DNA from: Verrucomicrobiales bacterium
GTDB taxonomy: Bacteria > Verrucomicrobiota > Verrucomicrobiia > Verrucomicrobiales > DEV007
DNA length: 41,783 nucleotides
NCBI GenBank assembly: GCA_028281705.1
Contig: JANQJH010000150.1
Location: forward strand, 1-41,783
Direction of reading: 5' to 3'
Under the pieces are notes generated by a model. The model worked only from the letters and a program-made list of their open reading frames with translations, was not told where the DNA came from and ran no database searches. Position numbers and translations under genes: made by a program. This document shows, in pieces, positions 17,825-26,008 of the stretch (positions are counted from its first letter, which is position 1; each line of letters opens with the position of its first letter).

Positions 17825-18291
17825 GGATGACTCAATGCCGAACTATGATCATGAAGGATCCTCCACCCTTCAAGCCGGCGCTCCATGAGCAGGGTGAAGA
17901 GTCCCGTGGCATCCTCATAGGCCCCGCCCCGCTTCAAATGATAGCGGCCGAAGACCTCCGCATAGACACCGGACAAGGGCACGATCTCCAGATCCGAAAA
18001 GCGGAGCTGCCCCATCCCGGCCTTCCCCGGATAGGCCTTGCGGTAGCGCGCCAAGGTGGCCGCGTAACCGCGATTCACGCCTGAGGCTCCAGCAAAACGC
18101 AGCTCCTCTGTCGGCACATAGCCCTTCATGAACCCTTCGATATCGCCTCGGTTCCAATCCGCCACCTGTTCACTCAGCAGTCCTCGAATCGCCGCTTCAA
18201 CTTCCGCTCGCTGACCGGGAAGTGATAGAGACTGACACCCCGCCAAGCAAAGGCAGGCCAGGAGGATCCCGGGCATGAAGTGATTCAACAT
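17821..18291 (-). CDS. NTF2-like (SnoaL/DUF4440-type) lipoprotein
   Basis: The signal peptide ends at the lipobox LAGC (Cys19), so this is a lipid-anchored protein of about 138 mature residues. The mature part opens with a helix of the type AIRGLLSEQVADWNRGDIEGFMKGY, the hallmark of NTF2-like/DUF4440 cone folds. It closes with beta strands around YAEVFGRYHLKRGG, FTLLMERRLEGWRILHDHSS. These folds can bind small molecules or act as enzymes; no catalytic set is evident here. It is coupled through a GTGA overlap to the SseB-like gene downstream and lies 47 bp after the CotH gene in the same direction. Confidence 0.8.
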   Translation of the reverse strand: MLNHFMPGILLACLCLAGCQSLSLPGQRAEVEAAIRGLLSEQVADWNRGDIEGFMKGYVPTEELRFAGASGVNRGYAATLARYRKAYPGKAGMGQLRFSDLEIVPLSGVYAEVFGRYHLKRGGAYEDATGLFTLLMERRLEGWRILHDHSSALSHP

Positions 18292-18338
18292 GCACTCAAC
18301 CCAAGGGAACGCCTACCGAATGGCAAGGCTAAACGAAC

Positions 18339-21200
18339 CTACAGCTCACCAAGGAGAAACGCTCGACGCTCGGTCAGATGCTCGCGCAACGAATCCACGG
18401 TGCTCTGGAAGGCACGCTCCGCCACCTCCGGATCCCGGCCGAAGGATTCGGCGCGCAGCCGCACCTCAGGTCCGATGCTCGCCTCGATGGCATCGATCTC
18501 GGAACCAAAAACCTCCTCCGTGAACACCGTGTCCAACAGCACCTTCAGCCGCGCCCGGTAACGCTTGCGAAACTCGGGATTGGCCAACAGGGGGCGCGAG
18601 AAATCGCCTCCGTCCCGCCACCAACCGGGAGCGCCCGGGCCCCCGCCAAATCCGCGAAAGCCACCGCGCCCGCGACGCCCTCCCCCATCTCCCCGCCGAT
18701 CCCGCTCCTCCCGCGCCACGGTGGATCCATCCGGCCGCGCCCCTTCCGCTCCGAAGTTCAAGGGCATGGCGTAGAGATCTCGAGACCCTCCGCGCTGACT
18801 CCAGGTGGAGTCCTGGTCCCAGGGATACATCGTCCATTTCTTCGTATCCTCGACATCATGATAGGTGAAGTAGTTGTTAAAGAATCCATCCCAATGCGAG
18901 ATGAGCGAGTTCGCCGCGAAATAATTGATCACTTGATCCACATCAAAGTGCTTCTCGATCAATCGCCACATGGCATCGTCGTCCCGAGTTTGCTCGAGTG
19001 CTTCCACTAAACTCACGATATCCTCATACCCGTCGTGCGGGTGGGTCTTCTTCTCATGCCGCCCCACGATATCCAGGCGCTCCGGCTGCTTATCGGGTGG
19101 CGTGTGTTCGCTCGGGCGATGGGATCCCATCCAGATGAGCTTGTAGAGATTCCCCCCATCGTCGATCTCGTGACGCCGGAAAAAATTGCCGTTAGGTTGC
19201 TCAAACCAAACATGATAACCCGCGACTTCACCACCAATGAGCACCCGCATGAATCCCGCCTCCGGGGTGGCATTGCCGATCTTGCGATACACCTCGTAGG
19301 CAAGCGCCTTATTGAGGATCGTCGACTCATCCCCTTGATAGAGCAGATTGATCGTCGTCATGCCGTTCAAGGGCCGGTCCTTGTGAAAACGCACCTTGTG
19401 CCCGCTCTTGCGAGGCCTGATGTTGACAAAATCAAAGAGCTGCGTCTCCCCTGATTGAGGATCCGTATAGACGAAGGCCGATCCTCCCTGAGGTTTGAGC
19501 TTGGCCGAACTGCTCCGGCCTCCCCCCATGCGGCCAAATCCGGCAAAGGACGGTGGCCGATCCCTCTCAAAAGCGTCGAGTTGTGGCTCGCTCAGGATCC
19601 CTTGCACGGCTTCGTCCAGCGTCTCGCCGAACTCCGAGGCACGCTCCATCATGGCCTGAAAATCGGGCCGCCTGCCTTGTCTCATCATCTCCGCGAGTTG
19701 GGCTCGACTCTCCATCGCCGCCGCATGCGCCTCCTTGAGCTGGCCTAACTGCGTCTCGTCAAGCCCGTCGAGACAGGCGCTGCGAAACCAGGAGTTCTCC
19801 ACGTTGAGAAACTGCTGCATCATCCCGCTTGGCACGCGAAATCGACGCCCCCCGCGACCCCGCCTCGGCTCGGGAGCAATCGCCGTGGTTTCCAACCATG
19901 TTTTCTGTGACTCGGTCAGGAAACTTGCGCTATCGGCGGCCAGCCCTTTCTGAATGGTCGTCAGTTTCTCAGAAAGCGCCTCCGAGAAAGACGCCAAATC
20001 CTCGTCCGCAGCACGATCCAAGGCCTCCCTCAATTCTGACAAATCACGATTGGCCCGGCGAAATCCGAGCGCAAGCCCTCCCGGTTCAGCCCCTTGATTC
20101 AAGGTCAGCTCGGTCCACGCGCGCTCGAGTTCTCCTCCCGACAAACGGCTGCCCAACTCCATGCGCAAGCGATCTTCCTCCCGCATCTCGCCAAAGCCGC
20201 CAAATCGGCCGCCTCGCCCCTGTGGTGGCGCATGCGACCGGCGGTAGCTCGCCAGTCGCCGAGATTCGCGAGCATCCACGCCAAAGAAATGCGCCAGAGG
20301 AATGGCGCCCACATCGGCTTCCCCCCTGACATAGACCGAGATCGCCGGACGGATCTCGTTTGGCGCCGGGTAAAAGCGCGGCGCTGCACTCCCGGTACGC
20401 GACGCCTTGACTCGAAAGCGAATGATGCGGTTCGCCTCCTCCTGACCCGGGATCGTTCCCTCAAACGTCTCTCCCTTCTTTTTCATCTCCAGAGTAATTT
20501 CCTCACCTTCATTCCCCGGTGCCACCACGCGATAACACAACTCCACGACGGAGCCCTCTTCGACCTTGGCGCGGACCACCACCCGCTCACCGGGTGACAC
20601 AATCTCCGGGGAAAAAGTCACCTCCGAAATGACCGGGGGGAGCGTGGCCACATGGACGGAGTTCTGCGCCCCGGGCGTTCCCGATGGCTTGGAGTCGTAG
20701 TCATCCGACAAGACCGAGGCGGCCCAATTCGACGCCTGATTCGGAGGCGCCGTCGGACAAAGGCGTTCCAGGGAAGCCGAATAACCATCCGGGCTCACCG
20801 GCCACGGCGCCCTGTCGTCGTACTTGACCGTTTCCACCACTTTCCCCGCACCGTCCTCCAGCGTCAGGGTCTCACCGCCGTTGTCTAACGATTTCTCGAA
20901 AACGCCATCGGGCTCGGTTCGATAAAACTTCTCGAAGAGTGCCTTGTCCGCACAGAGCACAAGGTAGCCACCGCCCTCGATCACGGCATCCTCGGGAAAG
21001 GTATACTCAATTCCATTGCCAAACGTCCAATTGCCGATTCCAACAGATTCCGCATCCGTGTTGTGCAATTCCACGTATTCCAGGCGATCGAAATCACCCG
21101 GGGCGTTGTAAAAGATCTCGTTGATCACGACCCCGGCCTGGAGCGTTACGAGAGGGCAGCCAAGAAGGAAGAGGAGAAGAAGTCGGGTCGGCGCAGTCAT
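18339..21200 (-). CDS. Secreted lamin-tail plus CotH kinase-like protein with Gln/Met-rich helical insert
   Basis: The ATG at 21200 gives a signal peptide (MTAPTRLLLLFLLGCPLVTLQA); the frame is open further upstream but has no better start. The order is a lamin-tail domain (about 23-165: VVINEIFYNAPGDFDRLEYVELHN and on), a beta domain (about 180-290), a helical region (about 320-590) and a CotH-like kinase domain (about 600-953). The CotH core is visible as SLISHWDGFFNNYFTYHD followed by MYPWDQDSTW near residues 757-803. The helical region contains LTESQ and LDETQ motifs like the LTxxQ signature of Spy/CpxP. CotH proteins phosphorylate secreted proteins in Bacillus; here activity is only inferred. 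Several Gly/Arg-rich loops (for example PPQGRGGRFGG) interrupt the protein. Confidence 0.85.
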   Translation of the reverse strand: MTAPTRLLLLFLLGCPLVTLQAGVVINEIFYNAPGDFDRLEYVELHNTDAESVGIGNWTFGNGIEYTFPEDAVIEGGGYLVLCADKALFEKFYRTEPDGVFEKSLDNGGETLTLEDGAGKVVETVKYDDRAPWPVSPDGYSASLERLCPTAPPNQASNWAASVLSDDYDSKPSGTPGAQNSVHVATLPPVISEVTFSPEIVSPGERVVVRAKVEEGSVVELCYRVVAPGNEGEEITLEMKKKGETFEGTIPGQEEANRIIRFRVKASRTGSAAPRFYPAPNEIRPAISVYVRGEADVGAIPLAHFFGVDARESRRLASYRRSHAPPQGRGGRFGGFGEMREEDRLRMELGSRLSGGELERAWTELTLNQGAEPGGLALGFRRANRDLSELREALDRAADEDLASFSEALSEKLTTIQKGLAADSASFLTESQKTWLETTAIAPEPRRGRGGRRFRVPSGMMQQFLNVENSWFRSACLDGLDETQLGQLKEAHAAAMESRAQLAEMMRQGRRPDFQAMMERASEFGETLDEAVQGILSEPQLDAFERDRPPSFAGFGRMGGGRSSSAKLKPQGGSAFVYTDPQSGETQLFDFVNIRPRKSGHKVRFHKDRPLNGMTTINLLYQGDESTILNKALAYEVYRKIGNATPEAGFMRVLIGGEVAGYHVWFEQPNGNFFRRHEIDDGGNLYKLIWMGSHRPSEHTPPDKQPERLDIVGRHEKKTHPHDGYEDIVSLVEALEQTRDDDAMWRLIEKHFDVDQVINYFAANSLISHWDGFFNNYFTYHDVEDTKKWTMYPWDQDSTWSQRGGSRDLYAMPLNFGAEGARPDGSTVAREERDRRGDGGGRRGRGGFRGFGGGPGAPGWWRDGGDFSRPLLANPEFRKRYRARLKVLLDTVFTEEVFGSEIDAIEASIGPEVRLRAESFGRDPEVAERAFQSTVDSLREHLTERRAFLLGEL

Positions 21201-21257
21201 TGGTGTGTGAAGTAAAAAGCTACCTACCAACATGCGCACTCCAACAGCCTTTTCCGC

Positions 21258-21304
21258 AAAAGAAGGGCCCTCGATCGCCGGTCGTCTACCGGAGCCGGCG
21301 CATG
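21258..21304 (-). terminator. Possible weak terminator between the 1494-aa protein gene and the CotH gene
   Basis: On the minus strand a GC hairpin (CCGGT-AGACG-ACCGG, flanked by further complementary CGCCGG/CCGGCG) lies just after the stop of the upstream gene. It is followed about 15 nt later by CTTCTTTTG. The T-tract is displaced, so this may not work as an intrinsic terminator. Confidence 0.3.
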
Positions 21305-21321
21305 ACAAAGCCTCTCCGCTG

Positions 21322-24300
21322 CTACTCCTGCGTGATGCGATAAAAACCGATGGCCTTTGTCACTCGCGCCGATTCACCGTCCTCATAGGAGCCCACCGTG
21401 AGTCCCGCGGCGATCTTCGACCAGGAGGCGTCTTCGAGAGATTCCGAATACTCCACCGCATAGGTCCGGGCCGCTTCCGTCACCCAATTCAAAACCACGC
21501 CGTTCTCACTTCGGAACACATCGGTTACGCGGAAATCCCCTGTGGGCGGTGCCACCACGTCCCCGTCGAACAGCCTCCCTGAGTAAAACGTCAGTCCATC
21601 ATTGAGATCGATCGATCCCGACTCAAAGGCGATGGCATCATTCAGCGCCACGTTCTCGCCCGCCGCCGCAAAAGAGTCGCTCACCTCGCCAAAGGTCACG
21701 CCGTTGGTGCCACTCCAGTCGCCCTCGAGGTCCGTCGAAGCCTCGCCCGCAACTTCTTCCCCATCAATGTATAAAGCGACACGCGAGCCCCCATTTCCGT
21801 CATCCACATCAAAACTCCAAACGAGATCCAATGTCCCCGCGGCCAATTGGGCCTCCGTCAGGATGTGCTCCAGAGTGACCACGGTGAACCCACCATTCCC
21901 CGATGTCCGAAGCACCACCCGGTTTCCTCCCTCGTAGACCACGGAGATCCCGTTGGTCCCCCCGCCAGCCTCATAGATCATCTCCCGATCCCCATCCGCC
22001 TTGGCATCAAAGTCCACACCCACACGGAAGGAGGCGTCCTCCGTGCTAAAGCCATCAATGTTCTCAAATGTACCAAATTCCGTGTAAATCAGCGTTGGTT
22101 CCCCCAGTGGATCCGAGGGCACTGAGTCGGCGTCCACCGGATCGGTTCCCTGACGCACTTCCCAACCATCGGAAAAGCCATCATCATCGCTATCGGCATC
22201 TCCAGGGTCACTTCCCTGGGCAATCTCCTCGCCATCGCTCAAGGAATCACCATCCGTGTCCGCAATCAGCGGACTCGACGGCTTCTCCCCTTGAACCTCG
22301 TCTCCATCTGAGAGCCCATCGCCGTCCGTATCGCCTTTCGTCGGATCACTCCCATTGGTAAATTCGCCCAGATCATCGAGCCCGTCGCCGTCGTTGTCCG
22401 TTTCCGCTCCGAGGGCGCTGAGGTCGCCGGGAAAGAACTGCAATTCCCACGCATCGTCGATGCCGTCACCATCCTCATCGCCTAACAAATCGTAGAGCGT
22501 CTCGGCAAAAAACTGCAAACCGGTCTCCACGTTGATCACTCCGGAAGTGAAATCGGAACCGGCGATGGTGGAATTCGTTCCCGTCCCCGCCATGCTCGAG
22601 CTGGCCGCGCCAAACGAGGCGCCATTGGAGCCCGTCCAGTCCCCGCCGAGTTCATCGCTCACCCGTCCCACCAAAGCACCGCCAACAAAAAGGGAGATGG
22701 TCGACAAGCCACCGGGATCCTCCACATCGTAGGTGAAGATCACCTCCACGTCTCCCCCCTCGATCAGCGATGGTGTCAGCGGGTAGCGAATGGTGGCCAG
22801 CACCTGCCCGCCGGTACCGGAAGAACGCATCACGATCGTGCTCCCCTCTTCATAGACGACCGACGTTCCAATGGTCCCGCCGCCAGATTCAAAGATCACT
22901 TCCCGGGTACCCTCGGGTTTGGCCTCAAAATCGATGAACACCCGAAACGTCACATCTTCCGTGTCCCGGTTGCCATCAAAGGTGGGCATCGCCATGATCT
23001 CCCGAAACGTCTCCGGTGCCGTGGGAGGCAAGTCAGGAAGACGCCCCACACTCGCCTCGTCATTGGGGTCCAACTGCAGGCTGATCTCCACCCCGTCCGG
23101 CCACTGGTCACCATCCGAGTCGACATTGAGTGGATCCGTCAGGGTCACATTCACCTCCTCGCCATCTTCCAGACCGTCGCCATCCGTGTCCACCTCGAGC
23201 GGATGGGTACCCGCCGCGTTCTCCGCCTCGTCGCTCAAGCCATCGCCATCGCTATCCACGGGAAAGAGATCACCCGCGGTCTGCCCCGGGTTCTCGCTCA
23301 GCAGCTCGATCGTCCCGGCATCGAGGACTCGATCGTAAATCTGGGCGTCATCGAGAAACCCAGTCATCGGCAGGCTTCCATTAGCCACCGCCAGGGTGAA
23401 ATCCGAGGCATCGTCGTCTTGCACCGCCACCGAGGCCTCATCGCGAGCCACTTCCGCCCCATTGACATAGACGATGACCGTGGCTTCCGTCGCACTCGTC
23501 TCCAGATGGGTCACGGCGACATGCGCCGCTTCGCCGGACACGAGGGCCGCCCCATCGGTCGTGAAACCAGGCTCACCGTCGACAAACCAGGTGAGCAGGC
23601 CCTCATTGCTAATGAGCGCCAAGTTCGGTGTCTCCCCCTTGGCAAACAGCGTTTGCAACCCGGCGGTGGCGTCTAACTGAACCCAGGCAGCCACCGTGAA
23701 GTCTTCCAATTCTCCCAGGGCCGACCCCGGCACCGCAGCGAAACCGCCGCCCTCAAACCTCACGGAAGTGCCCTCACCCTCAAACAAAGCCGTCGCCCCG
23801 CCACTCACACTCCCGTTGCCCGGGGCAAACGCACCTCCGTTGTCCCTCCCACTCGCATCACGTAAAATCTCCGCGCCGGCCGCGTCATCCAGTGGATAGT
23901 GCCCCACCGGCCCTTGCAAATTGACGATGCTGGCACTCAGGGGGATAGACACCGTGGTTCGGTCGGCGTCATTCGTCGTCAAGACCAGATCCGCCAGAAA
24001 ACCACCGGATCGCCCCATGGAATCAAAGGTAAACTGGATCTCGCCAGTTCCCCCCGGGACCACGCTGGTGGGGAAGTCGTCCACCCGAAAGTGCAGCGCA
24101 TCGGCCCCAGAGATCGTCGCCTCGGCGATCTCCAGCGGCTTCGATTTGCCCAGGTTACGAATCTCAAACGCTCCTACATGTTCCGTAGGAAACCCCGGGA
24201 CTTGACCGAGTTCCACCTTGGCCGGCCCCAGATAGACAGGATCCTTGCTCGCACCGCTGAGCGGCGTCTGCCCGCTGGCCAGAGCGCCGATCTCCGCTTC

Positions 24301-25806
24301 GGTCAGCCCGCGATCCCAGATCGCCACGTCGTCGATGGCGCCGATGAAGAACTGGTCGTTGGCCCCCTGCAAGCGCGAACCAATGGTCACCTCCGTGCTC
24401 TCCGTCTCGTCCGCGGTGTTCACTTCCACCGTCTGGCTTCCCAGACCGCTAACCACTTCCAGTTCACCGTCGATGTAATGCTTCACATGTTCCATCAAGG
24501 TACTCCCTTCGGGAAAGACCGAGACCACGTGATGCCATTCGCCGTCATTGATCACCTTGCTCCCGATGATGTAACTGCCCGCGATCTCCGTCCGCATCGC
24601 CGCCACCGTTCCATTGCCCGCGGTGTGATTCAATCGCGTGTGCCATTTCGTCCCGTTAGGCTCCGAAGTCCCCCAGCCCACGAGACCGCCGTTCCCATCC
24701 ACGACCCAATCCGTCTTCAGCCAGAAGGCGATGGTCCGCGGTGCGTTCCCGCTCACACCATGCCAGCCGGTCACCACGAGATCATCGTCCCCGTCAAACT
24801 CCAGCGCCTGACCAAAGCGGCCGTCGATCCAAACTGGCCCACCGTTGCGCACGTTGGCCACCCGCTCGTTCCCCGAGAGATCCCCCGCGACGTCGCCCTC
24901 CCCCTCATCGAAGGACCAGTACCCTAACAAGCCTTCTTCCGCCAGGGCGCCCTCGCCGCCACCGTCATCGCTCAACCCGATGTTCGCCTGGAGCCATTCA
25001 CTCACTCCCTGGATCTCGGGCTCCTCCAGAGCCCGGTTGTAGACGATCACCTCCGCCACCGAGAGATCGGCCGAGGCATTCCCCTCATCACTCGAATCCA
25101 CCCGGAGATCCCCCAAATGAAAGTCGTTCGTCTCCGTGGTGTAGGCGCCCCCGGCATCGGTGATGGCCTTCTCCAGGGTGCCACTCACATTAAACCATTC
25201 ATTCACGCTGTTGACCTCATCCAGCCGCGCCGCCCTGATGAAAAACTCATCGTCGGGATGCGCCACCGAGTAGGAACCCGCGCCGATGTTGCCATTGTCC
25301 TTGCGGATCGACGGGTCGGTGCCGAGATCAAAATTATTCGCCCGATTATCCAGCTTCCACGAACCAAATCCCACCGGCCGAATGATGGACATATTGGTGC
25401 CCGTCACCATCGCCCGTTTGTAGACTGTGATGATGGTGATGTTGGCCAGGCCCTCACCCCCATTGATGTTCTCCGAGATCAGCATGTCGTCCTCATCCGC
25501 CTTGAACTCCACCGTCCCGAAGGCCTGGGCAAAAATCGCCGGATTGTTTCCCACCCCCAGGCTCCCCGGGGCATACTCCACCCCCGCGGCTGACGTCCCC
25601 ACGGCCACCGCATGGTGGTCATTCCCACTGGCATCCAACCACGTCCCAGTCACTTCGTCATAGCTCTCGTTCGGAGTGCGCAGCCAGAGGATTAGGTTTT
25701 CCGCCAGGGCCGGGTTGTCCGGGGCGATCTCCGCCGCGCGACTCCCCACGTTCCAATGCCCCAGCAGTACCAGCGCCAATAACACGGAATAGCGTCTCGA
25801 ATACAT
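21322..25806 (-). CDS. Giant secreted protein: LamG domains, thrombospondin type-3 calcium repeats, duplicated beta domain
   Basis: A 1494-residue exported protein. Order: signal peptide 1-25; LamG-like 26-280; LamG_3-like 292-510 (LLGYWSFDEGEG...); an Ig-like choice-of-anchor/HYDIN-type domain 525-630; LamG_3-like 633-840; TSP3 repeats 850-920 (DSDGDGLSDEAEN type); a ~170-residue beta domain 930-1105; TSP3 repeats 1108-1232; a second copy of the beta domain 1237-1415; and a C-terminal module 1423-1494 ending GFYRITQE. LamG folds bind glycans or proteins, and the TSP3 Asp ladders bind calcium, so an adhesin or matrix role is likely. I see no catalytic motif. The C-terminal module is shared with the neighbouring 1947-aa protein. 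It starts 145 bp downstream of the strong terminator that ends that gene, so it needs its own promoter, which I could not identify. Confidence 0.88.
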   Translation of the reverse strand: MYSRRYSVLLALVLLGHWNVGSRAAEIAPDNPALAENLILWLRTPNESYDEVTGTWLDASGNDHHAVAVGTSAAGVEYAPGSLGVGNNPAIFAQAFGTVEFKADEDDMLISENINGGEGLANITIITVYKRAMVTGTNMSIIRPVGFGSWKLDNRANNFDLGTDPSIRKDNGNIGAGSYSVAHPDDEFFIRAARLDEVNSVNEWFNVSGTLEKAITDAGGAYTTETNDFHLGDLRVDSSDEGNASADLSVAEVIVYNRALEEPEIQGVSEWLQANIGLSDDGGGEGALAEEGLLGYWSFDEGEGDVAGDLSGNERVANVRNGGPVWIDGRFGQALEFDGDDDLVVTGWHGVSGNAPRTIAFWLKTDWVVDGNGGLVGWGTSEPNGTKWHTRLNHTAGNGTVAAMRTEIAGSYIIGSKVINDGEWHHVVSVFPEGSTLMEHVKHYIDGELEVVSGLGSQTVEVNTADETESTEVTIGSRLQGANDQFFIGAIDDVAIWDRGLTEAEIGALASGQTPLSGASKDPVYLGPAKVELGQVPGFPTEHVGAFEIRNLGKSKPLEIAEATISGADALHFRVDDFPTSVVPGGTGEIQFTFDSMGRSGGFLADLVLTTNDADRTTVSIPLSASIVNLQGPVGHYPLDDAAGAEILRDASGRDNGGAFAPGNGSVSGGATALFEGEGTSVRFEGGGFAAVPGSALGELEDFTVAAWVQLDATAGLQTLFAKGETPNLALISNEGLLTWFVDGEPGFTTDGAALVSGEAAHVAVTHLETSATEATVIVYVNGAEVARDEASVAVQDDDASDFTLAVANGSLPMTGFLDDAQIYDRVLDAGTIELLSENPGQTAGDLFPVDSDGDGLSDEAENAAGTHPLEVDTDGDGLEDGEEVNVTLTDPLNVDSDGDQWPDGVEISLQLDPNDEASVGRLPDLPPTAPETFREIMAMPTFDGNRDTEDVTFRVFIDFEAKPEGTREVIFESGGGTIGTSVVYEEGSTIVMRSSGTGGQVLATIRYPLTPSLIEGGDVEVIFTYDVEDPGGLSTISLFVGGALVGRVSDELGGDWTGSNGASFGAASSSMAGTGTNSTIAGSDFTSGVINVETGLQFFAETLYDLLGDEDGDGIDDAWELQFFPGDLSALGAETDNDGDGLDDLGEFTNGSDPTKGDTDGDGLSDGDEVQGEKPSSPLIADTDGDSLSDGEEIAQGSDPGDADSDDDGFSDGWEVRQGTDPVDADSVPSDPLGEPTLIYTEFGTFENIDGFSTEDASFRVGVDFDAKADGDREMIYEAGGGTNGISVVYEGGNRVVLRTSGNGGFTVVTLEHILTEAQLAAGTLDLVWSFDVDDGNGGSRVALYIDGEEVAGEASTDLEGDWSGTNGVTFGEVSDSFAAAGENVALNDAIAFESGSIDLNDGLTFYSGRLFDGDVVAPPTGDFRVTDVFRSENGVVLNWVTEAARTYAVEYSESLEDASWSKIAAGLTVGSYEDGESARVTKAIGFYRITQE

Positions 25807-25950
25807 GGTTGTTCAGCCTAGAAAAAGCGCTCCCAACGGGGCAAGCGAAAAATGTATTTCTGCAAGTAGACGAGGAAAGAGCAGTCATATCGAATGCATT
25901 TCGGCGATCCAGTTTAAGTTGAAGATCAAGTTTAAGTTTCAAAGAAAACA

Positions 25951-25980
25951 AAAGGGCGAGGTCTTTCGACCTCGCCCTTT
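25951..25980 (-). terminator. Intrinsic terminator of the 1947-aa protein gene
   Basis: A perfect 13-bp inverted repeat (AAAGGGCGAGGTC / GACCTCGCCCTTT) with a 4-nt loop starts 28 nt after the TAA stop. On the minus strand it is followed by TTTTGTTTTCTTTG, a good T-tract. It separates the two giant-protein genes. Confidence 0.9.
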
Positions 25981-26008
25981 GTGTTTCAGTGATGATCGAT
26001 TGATCTAC

